A DNA stretch of 64,000 nt from Lactuca virosa (GCA_928212115.1 CAKMRJ010005634.1:119572852-119636851), one strand, 5' to 3'. Counted from the first letter of the stretch, positions 1 through 13,205 are shown. Notes: generated by a model not told the origin, from the letters alone. Program-made: numbers and translations.

Positions 1-17
1 GCTATTGTAGAAGATTC

Positions 18-776
18 TGTTGGGTTTTGAGCATTCTAACACTCCTATGGTGTACATGCAACCCTAAATACCTTGGATCTATGTTTTCTCTATTATACAT
101 GCAAATATCAATTTTCCAAGGTATTGTTCTAACTAGCATAATATAAAGTACACATAAGATAAATTCTAGTGGAATTACATACCTCTTGGTTGGTGCTTGA
201 TTCCATGTAGCTCAAGAGCCTAGTGCCCCAAATGTGACACCTCAAATGGTTCACATAACACCATGAACATTTGGAATAACTTGAGAGAAAATGCACACTT
301 CATGAAATCGGCTTGCCCTCTACATTACTCATAGTGTCCGATTTTTGCACAAAATAAGATGCTTATATAGTGTTACAATAGGGTAAACCCTAATTGTCAT
401 GGACTTTCATTTCCTTGGATCCATGGGTTCAAATACACCATGGAGCATCCATGGAGTATCCTATGGGTTTTAGCCCAACTTGGTAATCCATGGAGTCTTA
501 GCCCACTATACAAGTATGGATGATTTACACAATCAACCCATATATTTAATTAGTCTTCTTTTGATCACTTAATTAATTCTAGATTAATTCTTGATCAATA
601 CTAATTAAATAATCTTATTAATATACTAGAACTTATAATATATTAATAAACCTTAAGTGTTATTTCTCTCATTTTAGTCTATCCAAATGCATGATGCCAT
701 GCAACCCAAATGGACCATGTCGGGTCGGGTCAAGTATATACCAATTATAGTTATGGACTTAGACACTAATCCAACA
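18..776 (-). repeat. Copia A left LTR (3' LTR of a minus-strand element)
   Basis: 759-bp LTR starting tgttggg and ending ccaaca on the plus strand. It shares its ends and body with the LTRs at 7126, 27319, 34502 and 57469. It holds a TATA-like tatata stretch near 366-372 and an inverted pair of telo-box-like repeats (agggtaaaccctaa) just beyond it. This copy is complete, unlike its partner. Confidence 0.9.
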
Positions 777-790
777 GTCTCCCACTTGGA
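777..790 (-). other. Polypurine tract of copia A
   Basis: The minus-strand sequence TCCAAGTGGGAGAC abuts the left LTR. The same tract sits at 28105 and 58271 next to related copia LTRs. It would prime plus-strand DNA synthesis and fixes the element's orientation. Confidence 0.8.
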
Positions 791-2266
791 TAAGTCTAAT
801 AACTATTATTGCAAGTACGCCTTCATAACCTGACCAGCAATCGTAGCTCTTAAAAGCTGTTGCCGAACTGAACAAATCAATGACGCGTCCATTAGATAAG
901 TGATCATATATTCCTCCATTCTAGATATCATATGGACTGAGACATGGATTATAATCATTCTCTCTGTCCATTTGTTGTTTCCCGATTTCCGATTTATGAC
1001 GACTGACTAATTGAACAAATCAAATCAGTCCAGGCCCGGCCGAGCACTTATATTTTGTCATCATTAAATCATCTAGGGGCCCACAGATATCGCTTTTATC
1101 CCGAAGGTAAAAGGAATGGATAAACTTCGACTCATATGCTTGTACTGACTACTTGTTGAATCATACACAAAGGCACGTTTTATAACATCGAGTTACCAAT
1201 GCGTTTTCGTGCAATCAATGTATAACCAACTCATATCTCTAGGTTTGAAGAATATAAGATATTATCGTCTCATGATTCACTCGTGATAAAATCCATGAAG
1301 TGATTCAAATGAGCGTGGGTTGAATCCAATACTCAGAACTTATGAGCACTCATGAATGTTGTAGCAACCACTGCTATGTCTAATGCACATTAGACAAATC
1401 ATACAAGCCCAATTCATGACAGTCTTGATTCATATCTACTTCCAACATATGACCGACTGTGATGGTTTGAATAACTTAGTCAGTCGGAAGAAGACCGAGC
1501 CTAGTTTCTGGAAGTCAAAACATGCAAAGTGAAACACAAAAATAATACTAATCCTATATGGCCCCAACACTTTGAGTGTAAATAAAAACACCTTTTATCT
1601 AAGCACCATATTGATTACTCATTATTCATGTTTCGATTAATCAACTTAATACTTGAATTGAAACAATAGTCATGCCATGCTCCAAGCATGCACACTATGT
1701 TCGTCCAAACAATAGCTATGCCATACTCCAAGTATGCACACTATGTTTACATGTGGTCCTCTCTTTGTGAAATAGATCGATTGACAACATTTCAATGATG
1801 CTCATTTCACAATCCCAAATCCTTTACAATAAATGTAAGAACACCAAATTCTTGTCATTTACCGTAATCTTTGTTAGATTCTAAACTTATATGAATGATC
1901 CCTTGTAATGACTATGCACAAAAGTCACAAAGACTTGGCAACAGACATTACAAAGTATTCCAATGGAAAGCAATCCCATGGAAATGATCTCAAATTCAAA
2001 GTACATTCCTTTGAACATCCTTCTTTGCATTAAGTTCTTTAATCTTACACAGATTCAAAGGATAACTTCCACCTATGGAAACAATTCCACATTCCCATTT
2101 TGACCATCACTTTTGAACAAGAGTTGCCTTTTCAAAATATGTCAATATGGTCCTTACTCTATACTTCCAATTGTCCATGAGTAACCAATCTTTGGTAAAC
2201 CTCAAATTGTCCTCGACAATTGTTTAATCATTTTAGTCATATCCAGTTCTAATCCCTTTTCCCCTT

Positions 2267-5225
2267 TTACTGCCTTAGGCATTTGGAAAATTTAGAATGG
2301 ATTATATCACATGTAATCGAACCTATACCCGAAGCATATAGGACACGATTCATGCTAAAAATTTTTATTTGCCATATTCTCACAATTCGAACTATGAAGA
2401 GGTATGCCGTAATCATAAACGAATTTTGAGAACACAACATATATAGAATTTCCTTATGTTGAACCATTCCAACATAACATTCTTATGTATCCTTGACTAA
2501 AGTAGATTAAAATCTCAATCTAAGCTTGTAGAATTGGAATGAAGTATAAAATCCTCTCCCTTAATTATAGCAAAACAACTTTTTCAAGGCGAATTGAAAC
2601 TTTTGTTTTCTATAATTAATATTGCTAACTTGCAACACTTAAATATAATGCTCCACTAGCATAATGATTATTATCTTACTAGCATAACACTTATGCTCCC
2701 ACTAGCTTTGACATGTATCCAGAGATCAGCTGGACCTCTAGAAATCAATACTTTATTGACTTTCTTACCAAAGTTCCGATTTCTGATACGAGATTGCTTT
2801 GATAATACTTTATCAAAATCATACACCTTTCCTTAGATAGCTCACATGTTTGTCTAGACCTTGCAATTCTCACTAGTTAGGTGCCGTTAACCACACACGC
2901 TCCACTAACTATTGAGAAGCAAATATCACAACTGCTATCTACTTAAAATCTTCTTAGTGAAAGCGTTTCCTCACCATCATTTTCATGAGTCGAAGAGAAA
3001 CCTTATGACACTTATATTTTATGGTGTATGAGTTCCCATCCATATGAATTTGTCATAACCATAATCACAAGACAAGGTTAGTGGCAAATCCAAACTCTTA
3101 TGGACTGAACTTGTTCAATCTAATTTTCTTGCCACCCGGTAGCACAAGGGCCTACCATTACTTCCAAGTTGTTATGCAAACAATTGAGAACTCATAGAAC
3201 TCACAAGCACAGCCAACTTTAACTGGAATGGCACAGAAACAAGAATAAGTCAACACGATAGGTTACAAACCTCAAATCGTGGGCTAGTGATTAACAATGC
3301 TCTTGATTAGTTCTTGAAACTATCTCAAGACTCCCACTGTCCTCTTGACATATAAGATTCTTTTGTCAAGAACCATTCCTTGACAAAACAAATATTCAAG
3401 AATTAGTGTGGATTCTTATCAAGTTAAACACTTCACACAATTGGTCTTAGTTGGTCTTTGTCTTATCCAAGACATCACAACTTACCAATTTCAAATGTAA
3501 GAGTAGAAAAACATTTTACTCTACATTTGACAAGTGTTATAAACTTTCCAAAGATTATATCACTCAAGGCTCAATCTTGGAGTATGACTCTAAGATTTGT
3601 TTTGGAACGAAGTATGATTTATTTTTGATTTAACCAAATTCACAATTCACAATTCCTCTCCTTAGTCAAACAATACACTAAGGTGTCCTTAGAGGATCAG
3701 TTGTGATATGGTTCCATAATCACTAAGATAATCATAAAACAAGATACTCAAGTACTCTCCCATCTCTTCAGATTAGAGAAACTTTTATCTTTCTGCCTTA
3801 TTTGATTCTTCTTATCCGTTCTGCCATACATTGAAACTTTTCCAATGTTTCAGAATTACACTTAAACTTGTAAGCATAACCATATTTACTAAACTTTAGT
3901 AAATCATAACGAAAACTTCTCACCTTTGTGTGGACCTGACCAACACACAATTAATGTACTCGATCGTTAGTCCTCACTTGACTCACATATACATGTGAAC
4001 AAGTAATTGATCTTAATTTCCCAAAGATGAAAATCTCATTCATCATACAATACACTTGCATGATTCAAGTTTTAGTTCTATCCAATTGAAACTTGGGGAT
4101 GAGAATCTTCCTTATTTGGATAAATTATGACACTACCACAAATGAAAGAATCAAATTCATTTTCCAATATTGCTTATCAATGGAAACATATAGACAACAA
4201 TTTTTTCACAAATGCCATTGTAAGGATACTTAAAATAAATAAAAAAAAACATTTTTCTTTTATTTTAAAACTTTGCGAAAAACTTATCCTTACAATCCAT
4301 ATGGAAAACTTGTTGTTATCTATTCCTAAGCAATATATCATAACTCTTAAGTAACAACTCAGAATTCTGATCCGAGCCATCCATCTTCGGGATCAGAATC
4401 AACCTAATTACTTTAAGCTTCCTTTGATTCTTCCAAAACATCAGAATGTAATTACATTACATCATGTATTAAGAATCTCCAAAAGAGACTTAATAGAGTT
4501 AGATAATGGAGTTTACCGAAGCAAAGTCAACCTTTTGACTTTACCTTCCTTATGAACTTTCAGGTAAATTGGGCAGCTTTGTAACCAATGTCCCTTTTAT
4601 TGGCAAAAGAAATATATGGACTCTTGGGAAATGGTATACGGGACTATCACAAACTTAGACTTTCTCCTTACCATTAGGTCAAACGACTTGACCATGGCCG
4701 ATCCCTTTCAATTGGGAAGAGAAAGTTTTCTGGACTTCCAATGTCACCATTGTCAATGTCCAAATAGGTTTGGGAAGTAGATCTTCAATCTAATTTGCTT
4801 TATTAATGCCCAAACCATTGCTGATTTAGCAGTATCAAGCAAATAGGTAAGATCACTAAGGGTCATGTCATGATCTGTCATCAGGGAGTGACTGAAGCAC
4901 CAAGTCAACAGCCAGCTACCTCGAGACTTCAACACCCGACTCTTCCGGCTTGTCAATATGTGACTTAACCTCTAAGATGTAAACACATATAGACTTTGCT
5001 TGCCAATAGGGATTGAGTGACTTAGAACTTATCAAGTCTTGAAACTTATGGGATAGGGAGATTTATTGGAGGAGGTGGAGGAAGTGAAGTACGATTTCCA
5101 GTCCCACTAATGCACAACAAAGGGATTGATCTTTCACCTTGGTTGCCATTTGGGATATCATCTTCATTAGGAAGCTTGTTCCTAAAGATTTGGGAAGACC
5201 ATAGATGTCTAAACTAGACATATAT
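2267..5225 (-). pseudogene. Decayed copia A gag-pol remnant
   Basis: Only scraps in shifting frames remain. Around 4780-4925 a UBN2-type gag stretch (LAVDLVLQSLPD, then MTLSDLTYLLDTAKSAM in another frame) is visible. At 4571-4612 there is a CCHC zinc knuckle with the Cys, Gly-His and Cys positions, broken by one stop. Around 3660-4100 an integrase-core stretch contains GEYLS and DYLSDYG. At 2267-2467 the RT/RNase H linker motif YASGIGSI appears. The domain order gag-IN-RT on the minus strand is typical of copia. Many stops and frameshifts make it certainly non-coding. The C-terminal RNase H between about 1600 and 2260 could not be confirmed. Confidence 0.7.
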
Positions 5226-6959
5226 AAGGGAGAAGTTCAAGTTAGTTGATTTAAAGTCCTTAATATAACACCCAATATGAAATATTAAGGCTAGGACCCA
5301 ACAACCTATTTATAACTGGAAGAGGGATGCCGTAATCCAAATTATAAAATAGTTGAAGGTAGGTAAATGACGATTTACCAATTTCCACCATGAAAAATGA
5401 AATATAATTAAGTTTTAATTGGATTTGAAACTCCTAGATCTTTTGAGATACATTGAACTTTCAATGGCATATTTGAATCTCGATTGTGCCCTCTCAAGTT
5501 TGTGACTGGGATGCCGAGGATCACAAACAAGGTGTGAATAACCATGCAAATTGACTTGGTACCCTTAACTTTATCACCTAATCGATGTGCCGGTTAACCA
5601 CACACGCTCCACCGATCTATAATAAAGTCAAGTTACCCTTTGCCACTCTTACTAGTCCTTATTAGTGTGCCGGTTAACCACACACGCTCCACTAACGACT
5701 TGGTAAGGTACAAAGTGTAATTTCATGGGTTAGCACCTATTTCACATTTTCCTAAGTAACTAAGATTGGGAATTAATAAGTGTTTAGTTACTTAGTATTT
5801 ATCATTATACTTTTAATGAAGGGAGAATTATAGTCTTTACTACCCGTTCGGCTAACGACCCTCCACCAGTCAAGGAAGCGGTGGGGTGAGAGTGGACACC
5901 CATTAAACTGCCATTTTATAGGCAGAGTAACCTTATACCCCCCTTATACACCGGCTTGGAATGAGGCCTACTAACGGTAAGATTGACTTTATCTTATACA
6001 TATCTATATAATTAAAATTATAATAATAGTATAAGGGTGTATTTTAAACATTTAAAATACTTGGAGGTTTAATCTATTAATTAAACTATACTCTTAATTT
6101 AATTAAACTTAAACCATGTCTTTATGGAATTATTAACTCTTTTAATTAAACACTTTAATTAATTTAATGAAGTCCATAAAGTTTGATTTTAACTTTTACA
6201 ATTGTAGAGTTTGGAATTAAAGCATTAATGTGTGTGAGACTTTACAAATTCCAAAACTTGAGGGCAAGTTTTGAAACAATTCAAAACCTTTCATTTCATA
6301 ACTTATGAGTTTAATGGTTCATTAAAATGAAGACTCTTCATTTTTATCTAACCTCTTATTCTTTAATAACACTTTTAAAGAAGTGACTCTTAAACATCCA
6401 TAACTTGAAGGCAAGTTATGGAGTCATAAAATACTTAAATGAAAAAGACTCTTCATTTTTATGTAACCTATGACACTTTTATGATTTTTAAGATTCATAA
6501 ATGTGACATTTTATGTGACTTGAAGACAAGTTACAAAAACATATTTTATGAACTTCTTTTAGATCAATAGGATTGAAAACAACTAACACATAACTTTTTT
6601 ATTAATCTAAATCAACTCATAAACAAGGTAACACAAAAAAAACTTTTGGCAATCCATAACTTGAGGACAAGTTATGGAGTCCATACCAATTTCATCAAGA
6701 TCATGAATTATACTAACAAACAATTTGCACATAATTCCTATGATCTAACAAAACTCATAAGCATGAACATTCATAATCAACAATTTTCAAGAATTACATA
6801 AATATATATAAACTTGAAACTTCGATTATAGCATTAAAATTGGTTTAACACAATCATTACCACATTAAAAACAGGTTTTATAAGTCCAAAACAATCAAAG
6901 GTAATGATTCTAGACCAATTCCAGCACCAAAACTCGAAGATATGCTGTTTGGGGGTCCA

Positions 6960-7042
6960 ACTCGTCGAGTGCATGAACCAACTCGGCGAGTTGGATGAAC
7001 TTTGCCTTGGACTCGTCGAGTCCATCGGTGAACTTGGCGAGT
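6960..7042. promoter_or_regulatory. Four phased ACTCGnCGAGT palindromes in the copia A leader
   Basis: Three exact 11-bp palindromes and one one-mismatch copy start at 6960, 6981, 7011 and 7032, so the steps are 21, 30 and 21 bp. The identical step pattern occurs in the leader of copia E (34336-34418). The function is unknown; dimeric protein binding sites or RNA hairpins in the leader are both possible. Confidence 0.75.
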
Positions 7043-7111
7043 CCACTGTCCCAGCAGCAAAAAAACTTCGATTTTAAGCAGTTGCATCAAGTATAAGTGA
7101 AAACAAGCCTA

Positions 7112-7124
7112 GGCTCTGATACCA
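7112..7124 (-). other. Primer-binding site of copia A (initiator Met-tRNA)
   Basis: The minus-strand sequence TGGTATCAGAGCC lies one base inside the right LTR. It is the usual plant copia and chromovirus complement to the 3' end of initiator Met-tRNA. Confidence 0.9.
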
Positions 7125-7125
7125 C

Positions 7126-7796
7126 TGTTGGGTTTGAGCATTCTAACACTCCTATGGTGTACATGCAACCCTAAATACCTTGGATCTATGTTTTCTCTAT
7201 TATACATGCAAATATCAATTTTCCAAGGTATTGGTCTAACTAGCATAATATAAAGTACACATAAGATAAATTCTAGTGGAATTACATACCTCTTGGTTGG
7301 TGCTTGATTCCATGTAGCTCAAGAGCCTAGTGCCCCAAATGTGACACCTCAAATAGTTCACACAACACCATGAACATTTGGAATAACTTGAGAGAAAATG
7401 CACACTTCATGAAATCGGCTTGCCCTCTACATTCATTCATAGTGTCCGATTTTTGCACAAAATAAGATGCTTATATAGTTGCTACAATTAGGGTAAACCC
7501 TAATTGTCATGGCTTTTCATTTCCTTGGATCCATGGGTTCAAATACACCATGGAGCATCCATGGAGTATCCTATGGGTTTTATCCCAACTTGGTAATCCA
7601 TGGAGTCTTAGCCCACTATACAAGTATGGATGATTTACACAATCAACCATATATTAATTAGTATTCTTTTGATCACTTAATTAATTCTAGATTAATTCTT
7701 GATCAATACTAATTAAATAATATTATTAATATATTAGAACTTATAATATATTAATAAACCTTAAGTGTTATTTCTCTCATTTTAGTCTATCCAACA
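7126..7796 (-). repeat. Copia A right LTR (5' LTR) with an 88-bp internal deletion
   Basis: Same LTR as 18-776, but bases matching 686-773 of the left copy are missing. The deletion lies between two copies of atcca, so slippage or recombination between short repeats is likely. The terminal ccaaca and the target duplication gattc are retained. Elsewhere about ten substitutions and a few small indels separate the copies (counted by eye). Confidence 0.88.
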
Positions 7797-7801
7797 GATT
7801 C

Positions 7802-9825
7802 ATGCAGTACTTCTCTAGGACAGCCAAGCCTCTTACCACACTTACACAAAAAGGCGTACCATTCGAATGGACAGAGAAGAAGGAAGTTGCCTTCCAAACC
7901 CTGAAGAAAGCCCTCTGCAGTGCACCTGTGCTATCCTTACCAGAAGGAACCGAAGACTTTATAGTCTACTACGACACTTCAAATCAAGGTTTGGGATGTG
8001 TACTCATGCAGCGAGGAAAGGTGATAGCCTATGCATCAAGACAACTGAAAACACACGAAGTGAACTATACCACTCATGATCTCGAATTGGGAGCAGTGGT
8101 CTTCGCATTGAAGATTTGGAGGCACTACCTTTATGGTACGAAGTGCACCATCTTCACCGACCACAAAAGCCTCCATCACATCCTGAAATAGAAGGAATTA
8201 AATATGAGGCAGCGGAGATGGGTCGAGCTGCTAAACGATTATGAGTGCGAAATCAAGTATCATCCGGGCAAGGCTAACGTGGTGCTGATGCCCTAAGCCG
8301 AAAAGAATATTCAAGTCGTCACGTGAAAACCCTCTCGATAACCATTCGATCCCACCTAATCTCGCAGATCAAAGAAGCCCAGTTGGATGCATTGAAACCC
8401 GAGAACACTACAAGTGAATCATTACGCGGGATGGAGAAGAACCTTGAAGTCAAAGAGGATGGAGCATACTATTTCATGGATAGAATCTGGGTCCCTAAAT
8501 TTGGGGGATTCAGAGAAGTAGTCATGAATGAAGCTCACAAGACACGATACTCCATCCATCCGGGATCAGATAAGATGTACCTAGATATCAAACAATATTA
8601 TTGGTGTCCAAATATGAAAACAGAAATTGCCACTTACGTGGGCAAGTGCCTCACTTGCGCTAAAGTGAAAGTGGAATATCAAAAGCCCTCGGGACTATTA
8701 CAACAGCCGGTAATACCCGAGTGGATATGGGAAAGGATTACCATGGACTTGTGACCAAATTACCCAAAACAACTGATGGATTGGATGCCATATGGGTGAT
8801 AGTCGACAGATTGACGAAATCCGCCCATTTTCTACCAATAAAAGAGTCCTATAAAATTGAAAGATTAACCAGGATATACATCACGGAGGTAGGGAGACTT
8901 CATGGAGTGCCAATATCTATCATCTAGGATCGAGATAGTAGATTCACTTCACGCTTTTGGCAATCACTTCAAAAGGCTATGGGAACACAACTCGACATGA
9001 GCACTGCTTACCACCCAAAGACGGATGGTCAAAGTGAGCGAACCATTCAAACGCTTGAAGATATGTTTCGAGCATGTGTGATAGATTTTAGAAGGTCGTG
9101 GGATACCCACTTACCTTTAATTCAGTTTTCATACAATAACAGTTATCACACAAGCATCAAAGTTGCTCCTTTTGAAGCATTATATGGTCGTAAATGTAGA
9201 TCACCGTTGTGCTGGGCTAAGGTAGGTGACACTCAGCTAGCAAGAGGACAGACACCAAACAATGCTTTAACAGGGCCAGAAATCACATGTAAAACAACAA
9301 AAAAGATAGTTCAAATCAGAGCTCGAATTCAGGCATCACGAGACCGACAGAAGAGCTATGCTAATAAACGGCGAAAGCCCCTAGAATTTCAAGTCGGGGA
9401 TCGGGTGTTATTGAAGGTTTCTCCCTGGAAAGGGGTGATTCGTTTTGGGAAACGGGGGAAACTAAACCCACGATACATTGGGCCATTCGAGATTCTAGCC
9501 CGAATCGGTCTAGTGGCCTATAGGCTGCAGCTACCTGCCGAGCTCAGCAACGTACACCCCCGTGTTCCATGTTTCCAATCTGAAAAAGTGCTTATCCAAT
9601 GAAACTCTTGTCATCCCATTGGAAGAAATCGAAATCAACGAGAATCTCCTGTTCATCGAGGAACCAGTTGAAATCATGGACAGGGAAGTGAAGCGTACTA
9701 AGCAAAGTCGCATTCCGATTGTGAAAGTTCGATGGAACGCAAAGCGTGGACCAGAATTCACATGGGAAAGCGAAGACCAGATGAAGCAAAAGTACCCTCA
9801 CTTATTCTCGCATTCTCAAATCTAG
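7802..9825 (+). pseudogene. Gypsy B pol: RNase H, integrase and chromodomain-like tail, broken
   Basis: The frame starts in the RT thumb region and continues into RNase H (YYDTSNQGLG, ASRQLKTHEVNY, FTDHKSLHHILK). Next come the integrase zinc finger near 8560-8670, the catalytic core with DRLTKSAHF and an SERTIQ segment, and a C-terminal chromodomain-like tail (VKVRWN ... FTWESEDQM) ending at 9825. Breaks seen: TAG at 8189-8191 where related copies have CAG, a one-base loss near 8293, a frame change near 8752, TAG at 8925-8927, and a frame change in a C run near 9560. The product would normally be cleaved from a polyprotein in virus-like particles. This copy cannot make it. Confidence 0.85.
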
Positions 9826-9858
9826 CGTCAAAAAGAATTTCGGGACGAAATTCCCTTT

Positions 9859-9871
9859 AACGGGGGGATGA
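9859..9871 (+). other. Polypurine tract of gypsy B
   Basis: Purine-rich aacggggggatga lies immediately before the LTR start tgtcac at 9872 and 34 bp after the pol stop. Confidence 0.75.
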
Positions 9872-12800
9872 TGTCACAACTAGGAAATTCTATATCCTTG
9901 TAACTATAACAATGATAGCCATTGTAACCAAAATTTTGAAAGCATTCTTGATGATTATTCAATGACAACATAACTCCATCAAAAACTCTATACAAACACT
10001 TCAATTGGTCAACGAAAGATTGGAAACACTAAGAATCCCAACATAAGTCCGTTTTGGACTAGGATTTCCTTATTGGGCCTAATGGACCAATAAGTTTCCA
10101 ATTTGACTATTTTGGGCTTAGAACCCTTAAATGGGCCCTAATTGGACCCACTTTCATGAAACCTAACATGTTGAGCCATAATGGATCCAAAATGAATTGA
10201 ATTATCCTTAATGGGCCGTGTTGGGCCATAACAAAACAAATTAACCCTAATGGACCATAAAAACCATTCTTTTATACTATTTGGGTTGTGAACTATCCAA
10301 AGGAGCCTAATGGGTCGAAAACCTTCTCTATGAACCTCATAGTTTCGAACCAAGGCCAGAAGTGGGCCAAATTAATCCATATCTTCTTTCATTAGGCCCA
10401 TTTCGGCTCAAGATAAAAAAAAGAGAAATAAGATTAAGGGGAGATTAAGGGGGGGTGACACCTCAAAATTATATGTAGGATAACAATGCACAATTCTCAC
10501 ATCCCCATGCATCTATCACTTCACTCTCTCTCTTCTTCCCTCTTCTTTTCTACCCTCGGCCGAACACATACACCCTCACCACCTTTAACTTTCATTTCAA
10601 ACTCTCTCAAACCTTTCAAGAACATCTTCTTACCTCCCTCAAAATCTCGAAAATTAGTGTGGCTCCAAGAAGATCTTTCACTTATATCACCATCATTGGT
10701 AAGTTATTGTTATATATAAGTCTTGGTTTCCATTCTTAAGCTAAGAACAACTCCTTATATGACTTCATTTGGTAATCATACTTCCTAGAAAACCTCTAAG
10801 TTCGAAAGTTCTCTTTAAGGAAGTGTCTAAGGCCGAAAACCACGCCATCTTCTTCCATTCTTCTTCAAAACCGAAACCACAAACCCAAGGTGAGTTCATA
10901 CCCCCTTGTTTTCGGTTTTTTACTTGTTTTTTTTTTGGGGGGGGGGGGAGAATACAAGTGTTATGTGTTGATCTATGTGTGTTTGCATGTTATATGTGAT
11001 TTTCTTTGGTTTGTGTTGTGAAAATGTGATATTATTTATTATCTTTCGAGATCTATGGCTAAAGTGTGAAGTATACATAAACAAAAACAAAATAAACAAC
11101 ATACTTCAAAGATCTAAGAGTCTTTATGTTCAAGAAGTGAAAAACAAGGCCAAAGATTTCCATAAGTGTCATTTTTGCAAAATAACAAGGATTTGGTTAA
11201 AAGATGACATTTTCGGTTTTTACAAGGATAATATGGTATATATTTATATAAAATATGATTTGTATGGAAATAATGTTTCTCAAGGGACCAAAAACATAAA
11301 TTTTTGCTTATTGGGCTTATATTTGGGCCCCAACGGTTTTTGGGCCCAAATTTGCGAAAAGGATGAAACTTGGGGCTGAAATTGTAAATTTATCAAAGTA
11401 TAAATAAAAAACGTGAATAAATTAAATTCAGGGGTTGAAAATGATCCTTTTTGCTAAATTGGACTAATAATGCAGAGTTTTTAGATTTTGGGCCAAAATT
11501 GTAAAACTTACGACAAATGAGCCAAAAATGTAAATTTTTAGCAAATAAGGGCTGAAAATGTCAAAAGTTATATTTTGGGCAGAAATTATAATTGAAGATT
11601 TTATTTGGGCCGAAAATGCCAAGTTAAATAATCTAATGGACTAAAATGTCATTTTTCATCAAAAAGGACTAAAAGTGTCATTTTGCGCCATTAAGGGCTG
11701 AAAATGTAAATTTGTACGAAAAAGGGACTGAAATGGTCAAATAAACATTTTGGGCCAAATATGTCAATTCCCAAACAATTGAATCAAATATATAAATTTT
11801 TACAACATGAAGGTTTAAAAATGGTATTTTTATAAAAACTAAGAATATCGTTATAAACTAACATTGAGCATTTTAACATCGAAAGTAAACACTAAGTGTA
11901 AACCAAATCCCATACTACAACTTATAACGACAAACAGATAAACGATTTAATGGTTGGGCCCAATATTTCCTATTCGTGCTTATTGGGCCTTCTTGACCCA
12001 ATTATACGATTATTGGGCCCAATATAATGAAAACATGTTTATTGGGCCTTGGTGACCCAATTACATGCCCAATGGGCCTTCATCAGCTTAAACATGCTAT
12101 TGGGCCTTAGTGGCCCATTTTTCATCGCTAATATGGCCCTAAACTTTTATCATATGCTCAATGGGCTATAACGTGTCTGTAGCATACTCGACAGCCTATA
12201 ATAACATACATGATTAGTGGGCCACCGTTGTCCTCTTTCGTGTCCATTAGGCTTACTTCATATTCACGTAAACATAAATCGGGTTGTAAAACAATGTTAT
12301 TCAATTTCATTGGGATTTAGTGAGAAATAACGGGTGACATCAATAAGTGTCGGCCGTAGCCTGTAGTTATAATCAGAGTCTCCTGGAGGGAGAGCGAGAG
12401 TTTGTGTATAGTTCTATACGGGGGTGACTCCCCCACACCTGAGCTGTTCGCTACAGTTAGACTCGGCCAGTCTAGGGTGACAAAATCTTGATCAAAACCG
12501 GCGTTAGGAAAAATGCCAAGACAGGCGAATTAGTCGCTATTATGCATGGTTATAACGACTCACATAGAGATCCATTACCATCTAAGTACTCATGGGAAAT
12601 CATATTCATACACCGTGATGATGCAAAGTGATTTATACAATAATACAAAACTATCATACCATTTAAATTGGAAAACATCGGGTTTTCCGGGGAACGACAT
12701 TAATCACTTCTACATACAACAACTACAATACAAGGAACAATTATGAAAGGCATTCACTTTTACATGTTTTGAAATCATATACATATACACTTATGGGATC

Positions 12801-13205
12801 ATCACATCTTTTTTTGTAAACAATTTTTGTTACAGAAAATATCGGATTTTTTGGGTTTTACAAACAATACAAACTTTTTTTTATATATCAAACATGCTTA
12901 TGAACTCACCAACATTATATATGTTGACCGTTTTCAAAATAACTTGTATTCTCAGGTAACCGTTAGAATGAAGAATCATTAGGCGTGTTTCTGAAATTTC
13001 TTTTGTGCAATGTCAATCGTTAAACAATTTATGTTCTGTGATGTTGTAATGTAAACAATGTACTTGATGTGAACAAGGTCAGTTGTAATGTATTAATGCA
13101 TGGTGATGTTTATGTTATGTTTCATGTATATTCATTGTGATGATATTTCAATTTAAGTCACACGAGCCCTCGGACGTTTCCGCCGTCTGGTTCGGGGGTG
13201 TGACA
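9872..13205 (+). repeat. Gypsy B 3' LTR, 3.3 kb
   Basis: A 3334-bp LTR with perfect short inverted ends TGTCAC...GTGACA. It is the longest LTR in the window. It contains dense TGGGCC/GGCCCA motifs (10040-10400 and 11290-12240) and a loose tandem repeat built around GGGCTGAAAATGT (11360-11790). Small reading frames inside it, such as 10975-11379, show no family signature and are treated as chance. There is no second copy in the window for comparison. Confidence 0.8.
11360..11790. repeat. Degenerate tandem repeat inside the gypsy B LTR
   Basis: Roughly ten imperfect copies of a 35-50-bp unit. Each has a gggctga/gggccaa segment followed by aaatgt and an A/T-rich spacer. Confidence 0.6.

Larger units (their letters stand above)
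18..7796 (-). mobile_element. Ty1/copia element A with paired LTRs and decayed coding region
   Basis: The element has LTRs at 18-776 and 7126-7796, a Met-tRNA primer site next to the right LTR and a polypurine tract next to the left LTR, so it is transcribed leftwards. The 5-bp target duplication gattc is exact (13-17 and 7797-7801). It lies inside the pol gene of gypsy B. No long reading frame survives, but decayed gag, integrase and RT/RNase H remnants can be read on the minus strand between about 2267 and 5225. The two LTRs still look about 98 per cent alike by eye, much fresher than the coding region. Confidence 0.9.
1..13205 (+). mobile_element. Ty3/gypsy element B, 3' part, interrupted by copia A
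   Basis: Bases 1-17 read as the end of a gypsy reverse-transcriptase segment. The same frame resumes at 7802, directly after copia A and its target duplication, so one pol gene is split. The element continues through RNase H and integrase to 9825, a polypurine tract at 9859-9871 and one very long LTR at 9872-13205. Its 5' half and 5' LTR lie left of the window. Base 13206 begins LTR sequence of gypsy C, and the next 5 bp (gcgag, 13206-13210) match gcgaa at the same place in the other C LTR (20171). B therefore inserted into the C LTR. Confidence 0.85.

Noticed and set aside
10975..11379. 134-codon frame inside the gypsy B LTR
   Set aside because: Low-complexity, no family signature, and it overlaps LTR repeat sequence; likely chance.
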